Origin: Lentisphaerota bacterium
GTDB taxonomy: Bacteria; Verrucomicrobiota; Kiritimatiellia; UBA8416; JABMPJ01
DNA: 59,244 bases
Assembly: GCA_013203785.1 (NCBI GenBank)
Contig: JABMPJ010000210.1
Span: 1-59,244 of the forward strand
Reading direction: 5' to 3'
Position numbers and translations under genes: made by a program. The notes below the pieces were generated by a model. That model was not told the origin of the DNA and made no database searches. It saw only the letters and a program-made list of their open reading frames with translations. This document shows positions 1 through 8,699 of the stretch, piece after piece (within the stretch, counting starts at the first letter, position 1; each line of letters opens with the position of its first letter).

Positions 1-55
1 ATTGACCTCCGTCGCTTCGGTTACATTTAATGTGGCGCAATTCGGCTCGGAACGC

Positions 56-61
56 TATAAT
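56..61 (+). promoter_or_regulatory. Possible -10 box for the first beta-helix gene
   Basis: A perfect TATAAT lies 6 nt before the ATG at 68, and no Shine-Dalgarno sequence is visible. If it is a -10 box, transcription would start at or next to the ATG and the mRNA would be leaderless. No good -35 box is seen at the usual distance. The same 6-nt spacing occurs at 39303 and, on the minus strand, at 59094, which raises confidence slightly. Confidence 0.35.
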
Positions 62-67
62 GCAAAA

Positions 68-1348
68 ATGTTCAGGGCTCTGATTCTTATCGCGGTACTA
101 TGGTTGGTGCAGGTCGCCTGTGCCGGTGAATTCTTTGTGTCGACCAATGGATCTGATGTGGCAACCGGCCTGTCGAGGAGTAATGCGTGGGCGACGATCC
201 AGCATGCGGTTGACAACATTACGACGGGCGATATCGTAACGGTGACGGAGGGTGCATATGCAGGGTTCAGGGCCCATGTGACTGCGACTGCAGACGCTCC
301 CATAATCGTACGCGCGGATGTCGGTGCGAGTGTTGTGCTCAACACTGAAGGGGCGCAAAACGTCCACCACTGCATAGTCGATATCGCCACCAAGACGGGA
401 AGTACAATCGCCTATTGGACTATCGAGGGGTTTGAGGTCGCCAATTCGTCGGTTCATGGCATTGGGATCTACGGCCTTGAGCAGGTTCCAATCCATCACA
501 TCACCGTTCGCAGCAATGTTGTGCACGACTCGGCATATACGGGCATATTCACGGGGTTTACGGACGATCTTCTGATCGAGAACAACCGATGCTATCTGAA
601 CGGCGAGCATGGCATATACTGTAGCAATAGCGGCGATCGACCGGTCGTTCGGGCTAACAGGTGTTCGACAAACACCAGTTCAGGGATCCAATTCAACGGC
701 GACCTGAGCATCGGGGGTGACGGAACTATCTCGGATGTTGTGGTTGATTCGAATGTGCTGTACGGCAACGGAAGCACTGGCGGTGCGGCCATCAACTTGG
801 ACGGTGTTGACGGCGGCGACGTGATCAATAACCTGATCGTCAACCAGCATGCTACCGGGATCGCGCTCTTCCAGGGCAACGGAGCCATCGCGACGCGTAA
901 TGTGCGTGTGATCCATAACACAGTTCTGACGGCTGGCGGTGGCCGTTGGGCCATCGATATCGCAGATGCAAGTGGCGTGAGTAACACGGTGCTAAACAAC
1001 ATTCTCTACACAGATCACACTTGGCGGGGCTCTATTTCTGCGGCTTTCTCGGCGATCCAGGGCCTTGTCTGCGACTACAACATCGTGATGGATAGGTTTT
1101 CAATCGACGGAGGGTCGACGCGGATTACTTTCGACGAGTGGCAGGCCCTGGGATACGATCGCCACTCCTTTATCGCCTCCCCTGTTGGCATCTTTGCGGA
1201 CGCCGGGGCAGACGACTACCATCTCACCGAGTCCTCTCCTGGTGTTGATGACGGTCAAGCCGCCCCTCCCGTATCCGACGATATCGAGAGTACTCCTCGC
1301 GTGTATGGTTGCTCACCTGATATCGGAGCCTACGAATGGATTCCATGA
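68..1348 (+). CDS. Secreted right-handed beta-helix repeat protein (copy 1)
   Basis: A 426-residue protein that starts with a signal peptide (MFRALILIAVLWLVQVACAG), so it is exported. The mature part begins with a block typical of DUF1565/pectate-lyase-like beta-helix proteins (GSD..TGLSRSNAWATIQ.AV) and continues with many short N-rich turns (for example IENNRCYLNGEHGIYCSNSGDRPV). It ends with the PDIGAYEW motif common in this family. The reading frame is open upstream to the window edge, but the ATG at 68 is chosen because the signal peptide starts there. It is closely related to the next gene, and the two overlap by ATGA, so they are co-translated. The likely role is binding or cleaving an extracellular polysaccharide. 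No catalytic residues can be assigned by eye. Confidence 0.85.
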   Translation: MFRALILIAVLWLVQVACAGEFFVSTNGSDVATGLSRSNAWATIQHAVDNITTGDIVTVTEGAYAGFRAHVTATADAPIIVRADVGASVVLNTEGAQNVHHCIVDIATKTGSTIAYWTIEGFEVANSSVHGIGIYGLEQVPIHHITVRSNVVHDSAYTGIFTGFTDDLLIENNRCYLNGEHGIYCSNSGDRPVVRANRCSTNTSSGIQFNGDLSIGGDGTISDVVVDSNVLYGNGSTGGAAINLDGVDGGDVINNLIVNQHATGIALFQGNGAIATRNVRVIHNTVLTAGGGRWAIDIADASGVSNTVLNNILYTDHTWRGSISAAFSAIQGLVCDYNIVMDRFSIDGGSTRITFDEWQALGYDRHSFIASPVGIFADAGADDYHLTESSPGVDDGQAAPPVSDDIESTPRVYGCSPDIGAYEWIP

Positions 1349-2808
1349 CACCCCGTTGCCTACTTCCCGTCCTGTCCGTTTTCTTGGTGCAGGCGGCCGT
1401 GACGCAGGCCGGGCTGGAATATTTTGTTGCCGAAGGCGGGTCGGATGGCGACACCGGCCTTACCCGGTCGAATGGGTGGGCAACTATTCAGCATGCCGTT
1501 GACAACATAACCACGGGCGACACGATCACGGTCTTGGAAGGGACATATGACGGTTTCTGGATCAACTGGTCGGGGGCGTCGAATGCGTATAACACGGTCC
1601 GCGCCGCTCCTGATGCTAATGTCATTGTCAATGGCCTCCCTCCCGTGAGCAGTATTTACCACAAGAACTGCTTCATAGTTCTTGACAACCAATGGCCATG
1701 GCCCGAGCGGCCGGTTGGATACTGGCGGGTCGAAGGGTTCGAAGTGTCGGGGGCTCCCAGTCATGGCATACTGGCTAAAGGCCTTCCATGGCTCTTTCTC
1801 AACGACATTGAAATTAGGAACAATAAGGTGCACGACAACTTCTACGACGGGATTGCTGTGTGGTTCGTCGATAATGCGGTCATCGAGAACAACGCGTGCT
1901 ACACCAATGGATATGGCGCGGGGCGCGGGGAACACGGCATTTACTTTGGGAACAGTGGTGACCGGCCTGTGATTCGAGGCAATCATCTCTACAATAATGG
2001 CGGATCAGGGCTGCATATCAATGCGGACGCGAGTATTGGAGGGGACGGGATCTGCTCCGACGTTGTGATTGAGCGGAACGTCATCCACAACAACGGGCAC
2101 ATTGGCGGCTCAGGGATCAACTTGGATGGTGTGGACGGGGGGCGTGTGGTCAACAACCTCATCTACAATGAACATGCTAGTGGCATCTCCATTTTTCAAG
2201 GCAATGGGGCGGTGCCGAGCCGGAACCTTCTTGTCGCACATAACACCGTCGTTCTGGCCGACAATGGGCGGTGGGTGTTGAATATTCCCAATGCCGGATC
2301 CACCAGCAACCGAATTCATAACAATATTCTGTTCAATCTGCACCCCACTCACGGCTCTATCGTGCTGGGGGATACGAATGTTGCCGGAACCATCAGTGAT
2401 CACAATGTCCTAATGAACGGCTTCTCAACGGATGGAGACTCGACGACCATCGATCTCGATAGCTGGCATGCCCTCGGGTATGATCATCATTCTATTATTG
2501 TCCCTCCTCTGAGCGGATTCAAAGACGCTGCATCGGGCGACTACCGGTTGAACGAAAAAGCGCCGGGTGTCGATGACGGGATCGTGTTGCCGGAGGTGTC
2601 GACGGACATCCTTGGTGCGCCCCGGAGCAGGGGGTGCGGGCCAGATATTGGCTGTTACGAATGGGGGGTGCCGGGTTTGCTGATGATTGTCACGGAGTCG
2701 AAGGCGGAGCCGTTGCGCCCGCTCGGGCTCGCCCGAGGCGTCTCAGATCGAGGGCAAGCGCGGAGCAGCATGCCAGTGTCAGTGCCGTCGGCAGCGGCCG
2801 GAATATGA
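1345..2808 (+). CDS. Secreted right-handed beta-helix repeat protein (copy 2)
   Basis: A paralogue of the preceding gene: signal peptide MTPRCLLPVLSVFLVQAAV, then the same TGL.RSN.WATIQHAVDNITTGD block and the same helix turns ending in PDIGCYEW. The ATG at 1345 overlaps the upstream TGA (ATGA). An in-frame ATG at 1336 is possible but less natural. Copy 1 stops right after YEW, while this copy runs about 45 residues further in a low-complexity Arg/Ala/Ser tail. That tail overlaps the 3' end of the convergent DUF218 gene and contains a CTCGGG..CCCGAG hairpin (2722-2737) and a sequence resembling a repeat at 27247. The tail is probably acquired, not part of the fold. Confidence 0.83.
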   Translation: MTPRCLLPVLSVFLVQAAVTQAGLEYFVAEGGSDGDTGLTRSNGWATIQHAVDNITTGDTITVLEGTYDGFWINWSGASNAYNTVRAAPDANVIVNGLPPVSSIYHKNCFIVLDNQWPWPERPVGYWRVEGFEVSGAPSHGILAKGLPWLFLNDIEIRNNKVHDNFYDGIAVWFVDNAVIENNACYTNGYGAGRGEHGIYFGNSGDRPVIRGNHLYNNGGSGLHINADASIGGDGICSDVVIERNVIHNNGHIGGSGINLDGVDGGRVVNNLIYNEHASGISIFQGNGAVPSRNLLVAHNTVVLADNGRWVLNIPNAGSTSNRIHNNILFNLHPTHGSIVLGDTNVAGTISDHNVLMNGFSTDGDSTTIDLDSWHALGYDHHSIIVPPLSGFKDAASGDYRLNEKAPGVDDGIVLPEVSTDILGAPRSRGCGPDIGCYEWGVPGLLMIVTESKAEPLRPLGLARGVSDRGQARSSMPVSVPSAAAGI

Positions 2809-3286
2809 GCCCCACCGGGCCGCAGTAGAGCCAGCTGACTATTTCGCCTCGAATGAGTCGCCGGGCCCGTGGCGTAGCGCTCCAGTTACTGCGCAGTAGG
2901 TCTGGAGATGTCAGCCAATCCATCGAGCAGTTGCGCGGCAGGAGCCCCTCAAGTAGCCATCGGGCGCGTGGGGCGTGATAGTTGGATGTAATAGCAGTGA
3001 CACGTACCGGCTCCCTGAATTGCTGCCGGATTGTGCGGGCGACCTGTACGCAACTGGCCAGCGTCGTCGAGGCATCGTCAGTGATCACGTTGATGTCTGG
3101 TGCTCCGCACTTGAATCTCTCTGTCGGCACCCGACCTGATTCATCCTGGCACAGAAACTCTGCTCCCGTGAGAAATACAATATCCGGTTTCAAGAAAGCG
3201 AGTGCGTTCTCTGCCACCTCAAGCCGGGGTGCCGTATGAGGCCCGCCGGCGAATACCACCAAGACGAGTGTGATGCTCATAATCAT
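2690..3286 (-). CDS. DUF218 (ElyC/SanA/YdcF-like) protein
   Basis: About 198 residues. A hydrophobic N-terminus (MIMSITLVLVVFAGG) suggests a signal or anchor. The core carries the family's marks: an acidic stretch (NVITDDASTTLASCV) and the TSNYHAPRARWLL motif, typical of DUF218 proteins such as YdcF, SanA and ElyC, which act in envelope or polysaccharide processes but whose reaction is poorly defined. The start is uncertain: ATG at 3286 or 3280, or TTG at 3319. Its 3' end overlaps the convergent beta-helix gene by about 119 bp, which is unusual and suggests one of the two tails is extended by repeat-derived sequence. It diverges from the acetyltransferase gene at 3396. Confidence 0.72.
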   Translation of the reverse strand: MIMSITLVLVVFAGGPHTAPRLEVAENALAFLKPDIVFLTGAEFLCQDESGRVPTERFKCGAPDINVITDDASTTLASCVQVARTIRQQFREPVRVTAITSNYHAPRARWLLEGLLPRNCSMDWLTSPDLLRSNWSATPRARRLIRGEIVSWLYCGPVGLIFRPLPTALTLACCSALALDLRRLGRARAGATAPPSTP

Positions 3287-3395
3287 TGGGGCTTTCGACT
3301 TCAAAAAAAGGGAGTTCAATCTGTAGGAGAATGCTGCTAGTATTTCGAGTCAATGCGGTCCTGTCAAGAGTGGCCGCGCGGAGGAGCTGCAGGCT

Positions 3396-3998
3396 GTGGA
3401 ATTTCTAACGCACACATTTGAGATCGTGGATGTACCTATTGAACGTTTCACGTTTAGGTGCGGTCTCTTGCACAGGCTCGAGGCGGATCTCATGGCGCGG
3501 GCCATCTGGTACAAGGGGGACGATTTCGGATCGGCCCGTCTAAGAGCCATACTTTATGAAGGTGCCCTGTCGACGCTGACGCTCAGGATTGCCGAGGCAC
3601 TCGGCGCTTCTGGCATGATGCGCCCGCTGGGCAAGCTGATGTTCGAGCTGCTTCGGCTGTTCACACACATATCTGTCGGCTGTGGTTCTCGTTTCGGGCC
3701 CGGACTTGTGCTTTTGCACCCGTTCGGTCTGCATATCCACAAAACCGTCAGTGCCAGTAACAACCTTGTGCTGCAGAACAGCATTACCCTCGGCGGCGAG
3801 GACGATCGTGGGCCCCAGATCGGAGACAATGTCTTCATTGGTGTGGGGGCGAGAGTAATTGGTCCGATATCAGTGGGGAATCGCTGTCGTATTGGTGCCA
3901 ACGCCGTCGTCATGACTTCGGTGAGAGAAGATCATGTGGCGGCAGGGAACCCTGCGCGCCAGATCCCGATTCAGCGACCGCAGGGCGATAAGTCGTGA
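3396..3998 (+). CDS. Serine O-acetyltransferase-like hexapeptide acyltransferase
   Basis: A 200-residue protein whose C-terminal half is a left-handed beta-helix of the CysE type: hexapeptide repeats (IGDNVFIGVGARVIGPISVGNRC), the HPFGLHIHK and NSITLGG segments, and the GNPAR end motif. The GTG start is preceded by GGAGGAG at 3380-3386 with 9 nt spacing. The stop overlaps the next gene's GTG, so it begins the coupled block 3396-7292. In that setting it more likely O-acetylates a polysaccharide precursor than serine. The N-terminal 90 residues are helical and do not look like a full CysE domain. Confidence 0.82.
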   Translation: MEFLTHTFEIVDVPIERFTFRCGLLHRLEADLMARAIWYKGDDFGSARLRAILYEGALSTLTLRIAEALGASGMMRPLGKLMFELLRLFTHISVGCGSRFGPGLVLLHPFGLHIHKTVSASNNLVLQNSITLGGEDDRGPQIGDNVFIGVGARVIGPISVGNRCRIGANAVVMTSVREDHVAAGNPARQIPIQRPQGDKS

Positions 3999-5161
3999 GC
4001 AGGTTCAGTCAGTTTGCCGTCGGTCAGAAGGCCACGCGGAGTGTCGAGATCTCCCCGGAGGCCATTGATCGGTACGCCGATCTGACGGGTGACAAGAACC
4101 CGCTGCACATGGATGCGGAGTTTGCGACTGAGGCCGGGTTCAGGGGGCGCGTGGCGCACGGAATGTACCTGGCTGGTCTTGTATCAAAGGTGATCGGCGA
4201 GGATCTCCCTGGCTATGGCTCTCTATGGTTCTCGCAGCATTTCACGTTTGATGAGCCTGTTTACGTCGGTGATGTGATCAAGATCACCGTGGCCATCGAA
4301 CATGTGAGTACTGGAACGCGCACACTCGGTGTGACGGTCAAAGGGGTGGATCAGAACGGTATCCTGAAGTTCAAAGGCAAGGGGAAGGTATCAATGCCCA
4401 AAATTCAGAAACAAAATGAGGTAGGTGACCGGTTGGCGCTTGTAACGGGCGGCAGTGGAGGGATTGGCTCGGCTATCTGCGAGACACTTGGTGCCTCTGA
4501 TGTCTACGTGCTCGTTGGGTATGCTCACAACATTGATCGTGCCGAAGCCGTTGCGGAGCGTATTCGCAAGAGTGGTGGGAATGCCGATCCTGTGAAGTTG
4601 GACCTCGCCGATGAGCAGGCGATAGCCTCCAGTGCTGAGTTGATCGGGCGGCAATACGGGGCGGTTGACACCGTGGTCTGTGCCGCTATGCAGGAGTGGC
4701 GGCGCAAAGCGTTTGAAGACACCTCCTCGTCTGAATTCGAAGCCGACTTCCAGATTGCGGTGACCGGGCATGCGCAGCTTCTCAAGTTGCTGCTGCCGGG
4801 GATGTGCGAGCGCACCTTCGGTCGCGTGATCGGTATTTCTAGTGCCGTGGTGCATGGCATTCCTCCCGCGCGGCAGGTGTCATACGTTACGGCGAAGTAT
4901 GCCATGGTCGGGATGTTTCGCGCCCTCATGGCCGAGTATACGGGAAAAGGTATCACATTCAACCTGGTGTCACCCTCATTCGTGGATACCCCCCTGACGC
5001 GTGATCTGCCGGAGCGCACCCGCAAGGCCATGATGATTCAGTCGCCCATGCGGCGGCTGTGCACCCCTGCGGACGTGGCTGCTGCGGTCAGCCTTCTGGC
5101 GGCAGCTGAGTCATTCATCAATGGCGCCACGGTTCCTGTTACGGGTGGTTCGGCTCTATGA
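3995..5161 (+). CDS. MaoC-like hydratase / SDR reductase fusion
   Basis: Two enzymes in one chain of 388 residues. Residues 1-135 form a hot-dog MaoC/R-hydratase domain with the motif GDKNPLHMD, containing the likely catalytic Asp33 and His38, and the conserved RVAHGMYLAGL segment. Residues about 145-388 form a short-chain dehydrogenase/reductase resembling FabG: TGGSGGIG (151-158) for NAD(P), Ser282/283, and Tyr297-x3-Lys301. In known families MaoC adds or removes water at a 2-enoyl thioester and FabG reduces a 3-oxoacyl thioester, so the fusion would interconvert short 3-oxo, 3-hydroxy and 2-enoyl groups. The GTG start overlaps the upstream TGA. With the FkbH-like protein and ACP downstream, a hydroxyacyl decoration of sugar is the likely product (inference). 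Confidence 0.85.
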   Translation: MSRFSQFAVGQKATRSVEISPEAIDRYADLTGDKNPLHMDAEFATEAGFRGRVAHGMYLAGLVSKVIGEDLPGYGSLWFSQHFTFDEPVYVGDVIKITVAIEHVSTGTRTLGVTVKGVDQNGILKFKGKGKVSMPKIQKQNEVGDRLALVTGGSGGIGSAICETLGASDVYVLVGYAHNIDRAEAVAERIRKSGGNADPVKLDLADEQAIASSAELIGRQYGAVDTVVCAAMQEWRRKAFEDTSSSEFEADFQIAVTGHAQLLKLLLPGMCERTFGRVIGISSAVVHGIPPARQVSYVTAKYAMVGMFRALMAEYTGKGITFNLVSPSFVDTPLTRDLPERTRKAMMIQSPMRRLCTPADVAAAVSLLAAAESFINGATVPVTGGSAL

Positions 5162-7044
5162 TGGGCGAAACAGACCAGATGATTCCGCTGCAGGATGCAG
5201 ACACACCGGATCAGGGCGCCGCTCTGGCGAAGGTGTGGAGCGGCTATGTGGAGGGGCGTCCGATCAAGCTACACGAGCTGCTGGCGACGTTTCCGTATGC
5301 CGGAAAGATCGATCGGGATAGACTCACCGTGAAAGTGGCCGTGGCCGTTGCGCGGACTTGGACCATTGACAACGCCATGCCAGCCATTCTCTTCCTGGGG
5401 GCGGTCCGCGGTCTGGACATAACGCTTGATCTGCGGGACTACGGGGTATTGCACCAGGAGGTACTCGACCCTGGGAGCGGGCTCTATGACTCGCAGTTCG
5501 ACTACCTGGTGCTTCTGTGGCAGCTGAATGATTTCCTCCCCGATATGCACGCGTGTTGGGGGTGGAGCCCGGAGGAACGGGCAGATCGGATTACCACGGC
5601 TGCGCAGTATGCCGCCCTGCTGATGAAGACGGCGGCGGAGCGACACAAGGGCACGGTCATCTGCTTTGATTTCGGGATGGATCCCCATGGTCCCAGTCGT
5701 GGGGTCATTGACTCGCTGGATGCGCATTCGCCGAGTGCCGTGCACCGGTGTTTGAATGAGGCACTGCACGAGGAAGTCATCCGCATGAATGTGGTGGGTG
5801 TGCATATCCTGCGACTCGCCAAACTGCAGTACCGGCTCGGATTTGACCACTGGCCGGATGATCGGCTGCGCCTGACTGCCAGGTGCCCCGTTGGCCTGGC
5901 TGGACAGATTGCTGTGCTTGACGAAGTGGTAAGGCTGATCGCCACGGAGGAGCGGAAACCGCGCAAGGTTTTGCTGCTCGATTGCGACAATACGCTGTGG
6001 GGGGGTGTCGTGGGCGAGGATGGTTGGGACGGCATCCGCCTCGATGCCGACTATCCGGGCAATGCATTCGTCGAGATCCAGAAGCTAATTCTGCAGCTTC
6101 ATCATCAAGGCGTTGTGTTGGGTGTCTGCAGCAAGAACGATGAAGCGGTGGTGAGATCCCTCTTTGAAGAGCATCCCAACATGATTCTCCGCCCGGAGCA
6201 CATCTCCGTCTGGGCCGTGAATTGGGAACCAAAGTCCGAGAACATCAGATCTGTGGTCGACCGTTTGAGTCTGAGCATGGACTCATTTGTGTTCATTGAC
6301 GACTCCTCCGTCGAGCGCGCGGAAATCAGGGCGCGCTGTCCGGACGTATTCGTGCCCGAGGTACCGGAGAATCCTCTGCAGCTCCTGGCCTTCTGGCAGC
6401 GTTTCAATCCTTTCGCGAGGACAAGCCTTTCCGATGAGGATCGATGGCGAGGGCGATCATACCAGCAGGAGGAGAAACGCCAGACGGTCCGAGCCTCCGC
6501 GATGTCCCTGACCGATTTCTATGCCGATCTCCAGATGCGTTGCCGGATGTGGCGCGCCGAGGAGCAGGATGTCCCGCGGATTGTCCAGATGTCTCATCGG
6601 ACCAACCAGTTCAATGCCACGACGATTCGAATGAGCGAAGCAGATGTGGGTCTGTTGCTCGCTGACAGCGCCGTGGACGTATACCTGCTGGAGTTGCTGG
6701 ATCGCTTCGGCGCGAGTGGTGTTATCGGTTGCGCTGTCGTGCGGCGGACGGCCCGTGAAGCCACGGTTGAGCAGTTCATGTTGAGCTGTCGCGTTCTGAA
6801 ACGGACGGTTGAAAATCACTTTGTGGGTCTCATCATGTCTGAAGTCGTAGGGGTGGCCGACAGGCTTACGCTGCGGTACGTTCCCACGAAGAAAAACGGT
6901 CTGATTCGCAGATTTTTTGATCAAATTGTGTCGGGTGAATCGGCGGCGGTCCAGTGCGAGTGGCATATGGATGTCACCAGTGAAAATGCGGACAATCACC
7001 TGCAGCCGTGGATTGCAGTGTATACTGAAGACGAGGAGCAATGA
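5158..7044 (+). CDS. FkbH-like HAD-IIIC family protein
   Basis: 628 residues. The central HAD domain begins with LLLDCDNTLWGGVVGEDG (about 269-287) and has the later motif FIDDSSVERAEI. The C-terminal part (about 440-600) fits the GNAT-like domain of FkbH proteins (SHRTNQFN). The N-terminal 260 residues match the variable N-terminal region of the family. FkbH-type enzymes are known for loading a phosphoglycerate-derived group onto an acyl carrier protein, and relatives occur in O-antigen clusters. It is joined by ATGA overlaps to the MaoC-SDR gene upstream and the ACP gene downstream, which supports an ACP-bound substrate. The exact acyl group cannot be read from sequence. Confidence 0.88.
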   Translation: MMGETDQMIPLQDADTPDQGAALAKVWSGYVEGRPIKLHELLATFPYAGKIDRDRLTVKVAVAVARTWTIDNAMPAILFLGAVRGLDITLDLRDYGVLHQEVLDPGSGLYDSQFDYLVLLWQLNDFLPDMHACWGWSPEERADRITTAAQYAALLMKTAAERHKGTVICFDFGMDPHGPSRGVIDSLDAHSPSAVHRCLNEALHEEVIRMNVVGVHILRLAKLQYRLGFDHWPDDRLRLTARCPVGLAGQIAVLDEVVRLIATEERKPRKVLLLDCDNTLWGGVVGEDGWDGIRLDADYPGNAFVEIQKLILQLHHQGVVLGVCSKNDEAVVRSLFEEHPNMILRPEHISVWAVNWEPKSENIRSVVDRLSLSMDSFVFIDDSSVERAEIRARCPDVFVPEVPENPLQLLAFWQRFNPFARTSLSDEDRWRGRSYQQEEKRQTVRASAMSLTDFYADLQMRCRMWRAEEQDVPRIVQMSHRTNQFNATTIRMSEADVGLLLADSAVDVYLLELLDRFGASGVIGCAVVRRTAREATVEQFMLSCRVLKRTVENHFVGLIMSEVVGVADRLTLRYVPTKKNGLIRRFFDQIVSGESAAVQCEWHMDVTSENADNHLQPWIAVYTEDEEQ

Positions 7045-7292
7045 ACAATAGAGAGAAGCTATTCGACGTTTTCAAACAGGTGTTCGGGATTCATGAGGTC
7101 ACGAAGGAGATGACCCAAAACGATATACCGGAATGGAACTCCCTGCAGATGATCAACCTGATCATGGCCTTGGAGGAGGTATTCGAAATTCAGATCATGC
7201 CAGAAGAAGCGGCGGACATGCTCAGCGTGGAGCTGGTTATGGATATCTTGGCCGAGAAGGGCGTCGCATTCAATGCTGAAGGCGCGGTCTAA
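7041..7292 (+). CDS. Acyl carrier protein
   Basis: An 83-residue acidic helical protein with the carrier-protein signature EWNSLQMINLIMALEEVF. Ser34 is the expected phosphopantetheine site; the usual Asp before it is Asn here, as in some ACPs paired with FkbH. The ATG overlaps the stop of the FkbH-like gene by 4 nt. It should carry the acyl group worked on by the neighbouring FkbH and MaoC-SDR proteins. No phosphopantetheinyl transferase is in the window, so a housekeeping one must activate it. Confidence 0.9.
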   Translation: MNNREKLFDVFKQVFGIHEVTKEMTQNDIPEWNSLQMINLIMALEEVFEIQIMPEEAADMLSVELVMDILAEKGVAFNAEGAV

Positions 7293-7315
7293 CGTGGGGG
7301 CTTAGAAGGAGACCT

Positions 7316-8632
7316 GTGTCTGTAGCTTCTGTTATTATTGTAGCCTGCATTGTTGTTCTGGGGTACACATGGATCGGCTATCCGCCGATGCTTGCTCTAT
7401 GTGCACGTCTGTTCGGGCGCAGGTCGCCGACCTCTGACCGCCGACCGTCGACCGCTGATCTCCCACATATTGACGTAATTCTCTCCGCCTACAACGAAGC
7501 GCCGGTTATTCGAGATCGTCTGTCGAACCTGGTGTCACTGGATTATCCCTCCGACCGCCTCGCTATCCACGTAGGTACCGACGGATGCACCGACAATACG
7601 GCCTCAATAGTCCGAGAGTTCAATGCAGGCCCTGTGTCGCTTCATCTGCACGAGTTCCCCGATAACCGCGGAAAACCCGCTGTTCTGAAAGATCTGGTCG
7701 AGGCAGCCACGCAGGCCGGGGCGGGCGGCTTTCCTCCTGCTTCCAATTCCATGGCTCCGGCCTCCTTTTTTGTCTTTACGGACGCCAACACGTACTACGC
7801 CCCCGATGCGCTGCAGCAACTGGTGCAACCTTTCTCTGACCCTGAGGTCGGTGGCGTCTGCGGCCGCGTCATTTTGCATGGACGTAACAGAGCGGCTCAA
7901 TCTGAAGGTGTGGATCCTGCGCCTGAGGCGTCCTATTGGGGTTTTGAGACACGTCTGAAGATGTGGGAGTCCTCGCTTGATTCGTGCCTTGGGGCAAACG
8001 GACCCATCTACGCGATTCGTCCCGAGTGTTTCTGGAAAGACTTACCGGGCAACACGGTTGTGGATGATTTGGTGATCGCCATGAGGGTGCGTGAGCTGGG
8101 CAAACGTGTGCTCTTCGAGCCGAAGGCGGTCTCGACGGAAGAGCTCCCCGAAACAAAGGACGAATGGTGTCGTCGGGTCCGCATAGGTTCCGGAGACTAC
8201 CAGGCTATCAGCTTCTGTCGCCGTAGTCTGCTGCCATCGCAGGGATGGTTTGCCTGGGCCTTCTGGTCGCATAAGGTCTTGCGCTGGTTCACTCCCCACC
8301 TGATGTTTCTTGCAGCAATCTCGGCCGCCATCGGCTCCAGCCTCGCTCTTCTCACCGGTGCTTCAGCGTTCCTCTCTCATCTGGTCTCGGTAGGAACAGT
8401 CGTTGCGCTTCTTCTGTGGGCCATGGCGCGCGCTCTTGTATTCCTCCGACCTCCGCTTGCCCTTCGTAGCCCAGAGGGCGAAGCAGGGACCTCTGACTAC
8501 CGTCTTCCGGCGATCGCAGCCCCGCTTCGCCTCCTCGACCACTTTCTTACGATGCAGCTCGCCCTCTTTTGTGGATTTATCCGCTTCTGTAGTGGAGAGC
8601 TGAAAGGGTCCTGGCGTCGCACGCCACGGTGA
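7316..8632 (+). CDS. Membrane GT2 glycosyltransferase (cellulose-synthase-like)
   Basis: 438 residues. One N-terminal membrane helix is followed by a GT-A domain: VILSAYNEAPVI for nucleotide-sugar binding, FVFTDANTYY (the DxD-type site), VVDDLVIAMRV and a C-terminal RRVRIGSGDYQ motif, then two or three C-terminal membrane helices. It should transfer a sugar to a lipid-linked or growing chain at the inner membrane. The GTG start has AAGGAG at 7306-7311. Two stretches interrupt the family pattern: a 7-bp-period repeat (residues about 36-47) and a repeat-derived segment (about 375-398) just before the last membrane helices. Both keep the frame. Confidence 0.85.
   Translation: MSVASVIIVACIVVLGYTWIGYPPMLALCARLFGRRSPTSDRRPSTADLPHIDVILSAYNEAPVIRDRLSNLVSLDYPSDRLAIHVGTDGCTDNTASIVREFNAGPVSLHLHEFPDNRGKPAVLKDLVEAATQAGAGGFPPASNSMAPASFFVFTDANTYYAPDALQQLVQPFSDPEVGGVCGRVILHGRNRAAQSEGVDPAPEASYWGFETRLKMWESSLDSCLGANGPIYAIRPECFWKDLPGNTVVDDLVIAMRVRELGKRVLFEPKAVSTEELPETKDEWCRRVRIGSGDYQAISFCRRSLLPSQGWFAWAFWSHKVLRWFTPHLMFLAAISAAIGSSLALLTGASAFLSHLVSVGTVVALLLWAMARALVFLRPPLALRSPEGEAGTSDYRLPAIAAPLRLLDHFLTMQLALFCGFIRFCSGELKGSWRRTPR
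7424..7458 (+). repeat. Heptamer tandem repeat, five units, in frame within a GT2 gene
   Basis: Five 7-bp units following CCGCCGA (TCGCCGA, CCTCTGA, CCGCCGA, CCGTCGA, CCGCTGA). It encodes a Ser/Asp/Arg/Pro-rich insert between the N-terminal membrane helix and the GT-A domain. Related heptamers occur at 10293, 27286 (reverse orientation) and 27674. Confidence 0.7.
8441..8510 (+). repeat. Dispersed-repeat insert in the 3' part of the GT2 gene
   Basis: The stretch contains ACCTCCGCTTGCCCT followed by AGCCC and an AGAGGGCGAAG arm, and ends in heptamer-like CTCTGACTACC. The reverse complement of 27247-27300 shares CCTCCGCTTGCCCT and the same AGCCC..AG.GGCGA arrangement, so this is a dispersed element present in two glycosyltransferase genes in opposite orientation, in frame in both. 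Confidence 0.55.
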
Positions 8633-8699
8633 ATTCCCTTGTCGCCGCAGGCTAAAATGGCGATACTTCCCCAAAGAAATCGAAACATGGAGCAGACCA

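Noticed and set aside
1360..1986. A 208-codon minus-strand ORF inside the second beta-helix gene
   Set aside because: It mirrors the codon pattern of the real gene on the other strand and has no domain features.
3396..7292. Polyketide or non-ribosomal peptide cluster suggested by FkbH, ACP and MaoC
   Set aside because: No ketosynthase, acyltransferase or condensation domain is present; the context is polysaccharide synthesis.
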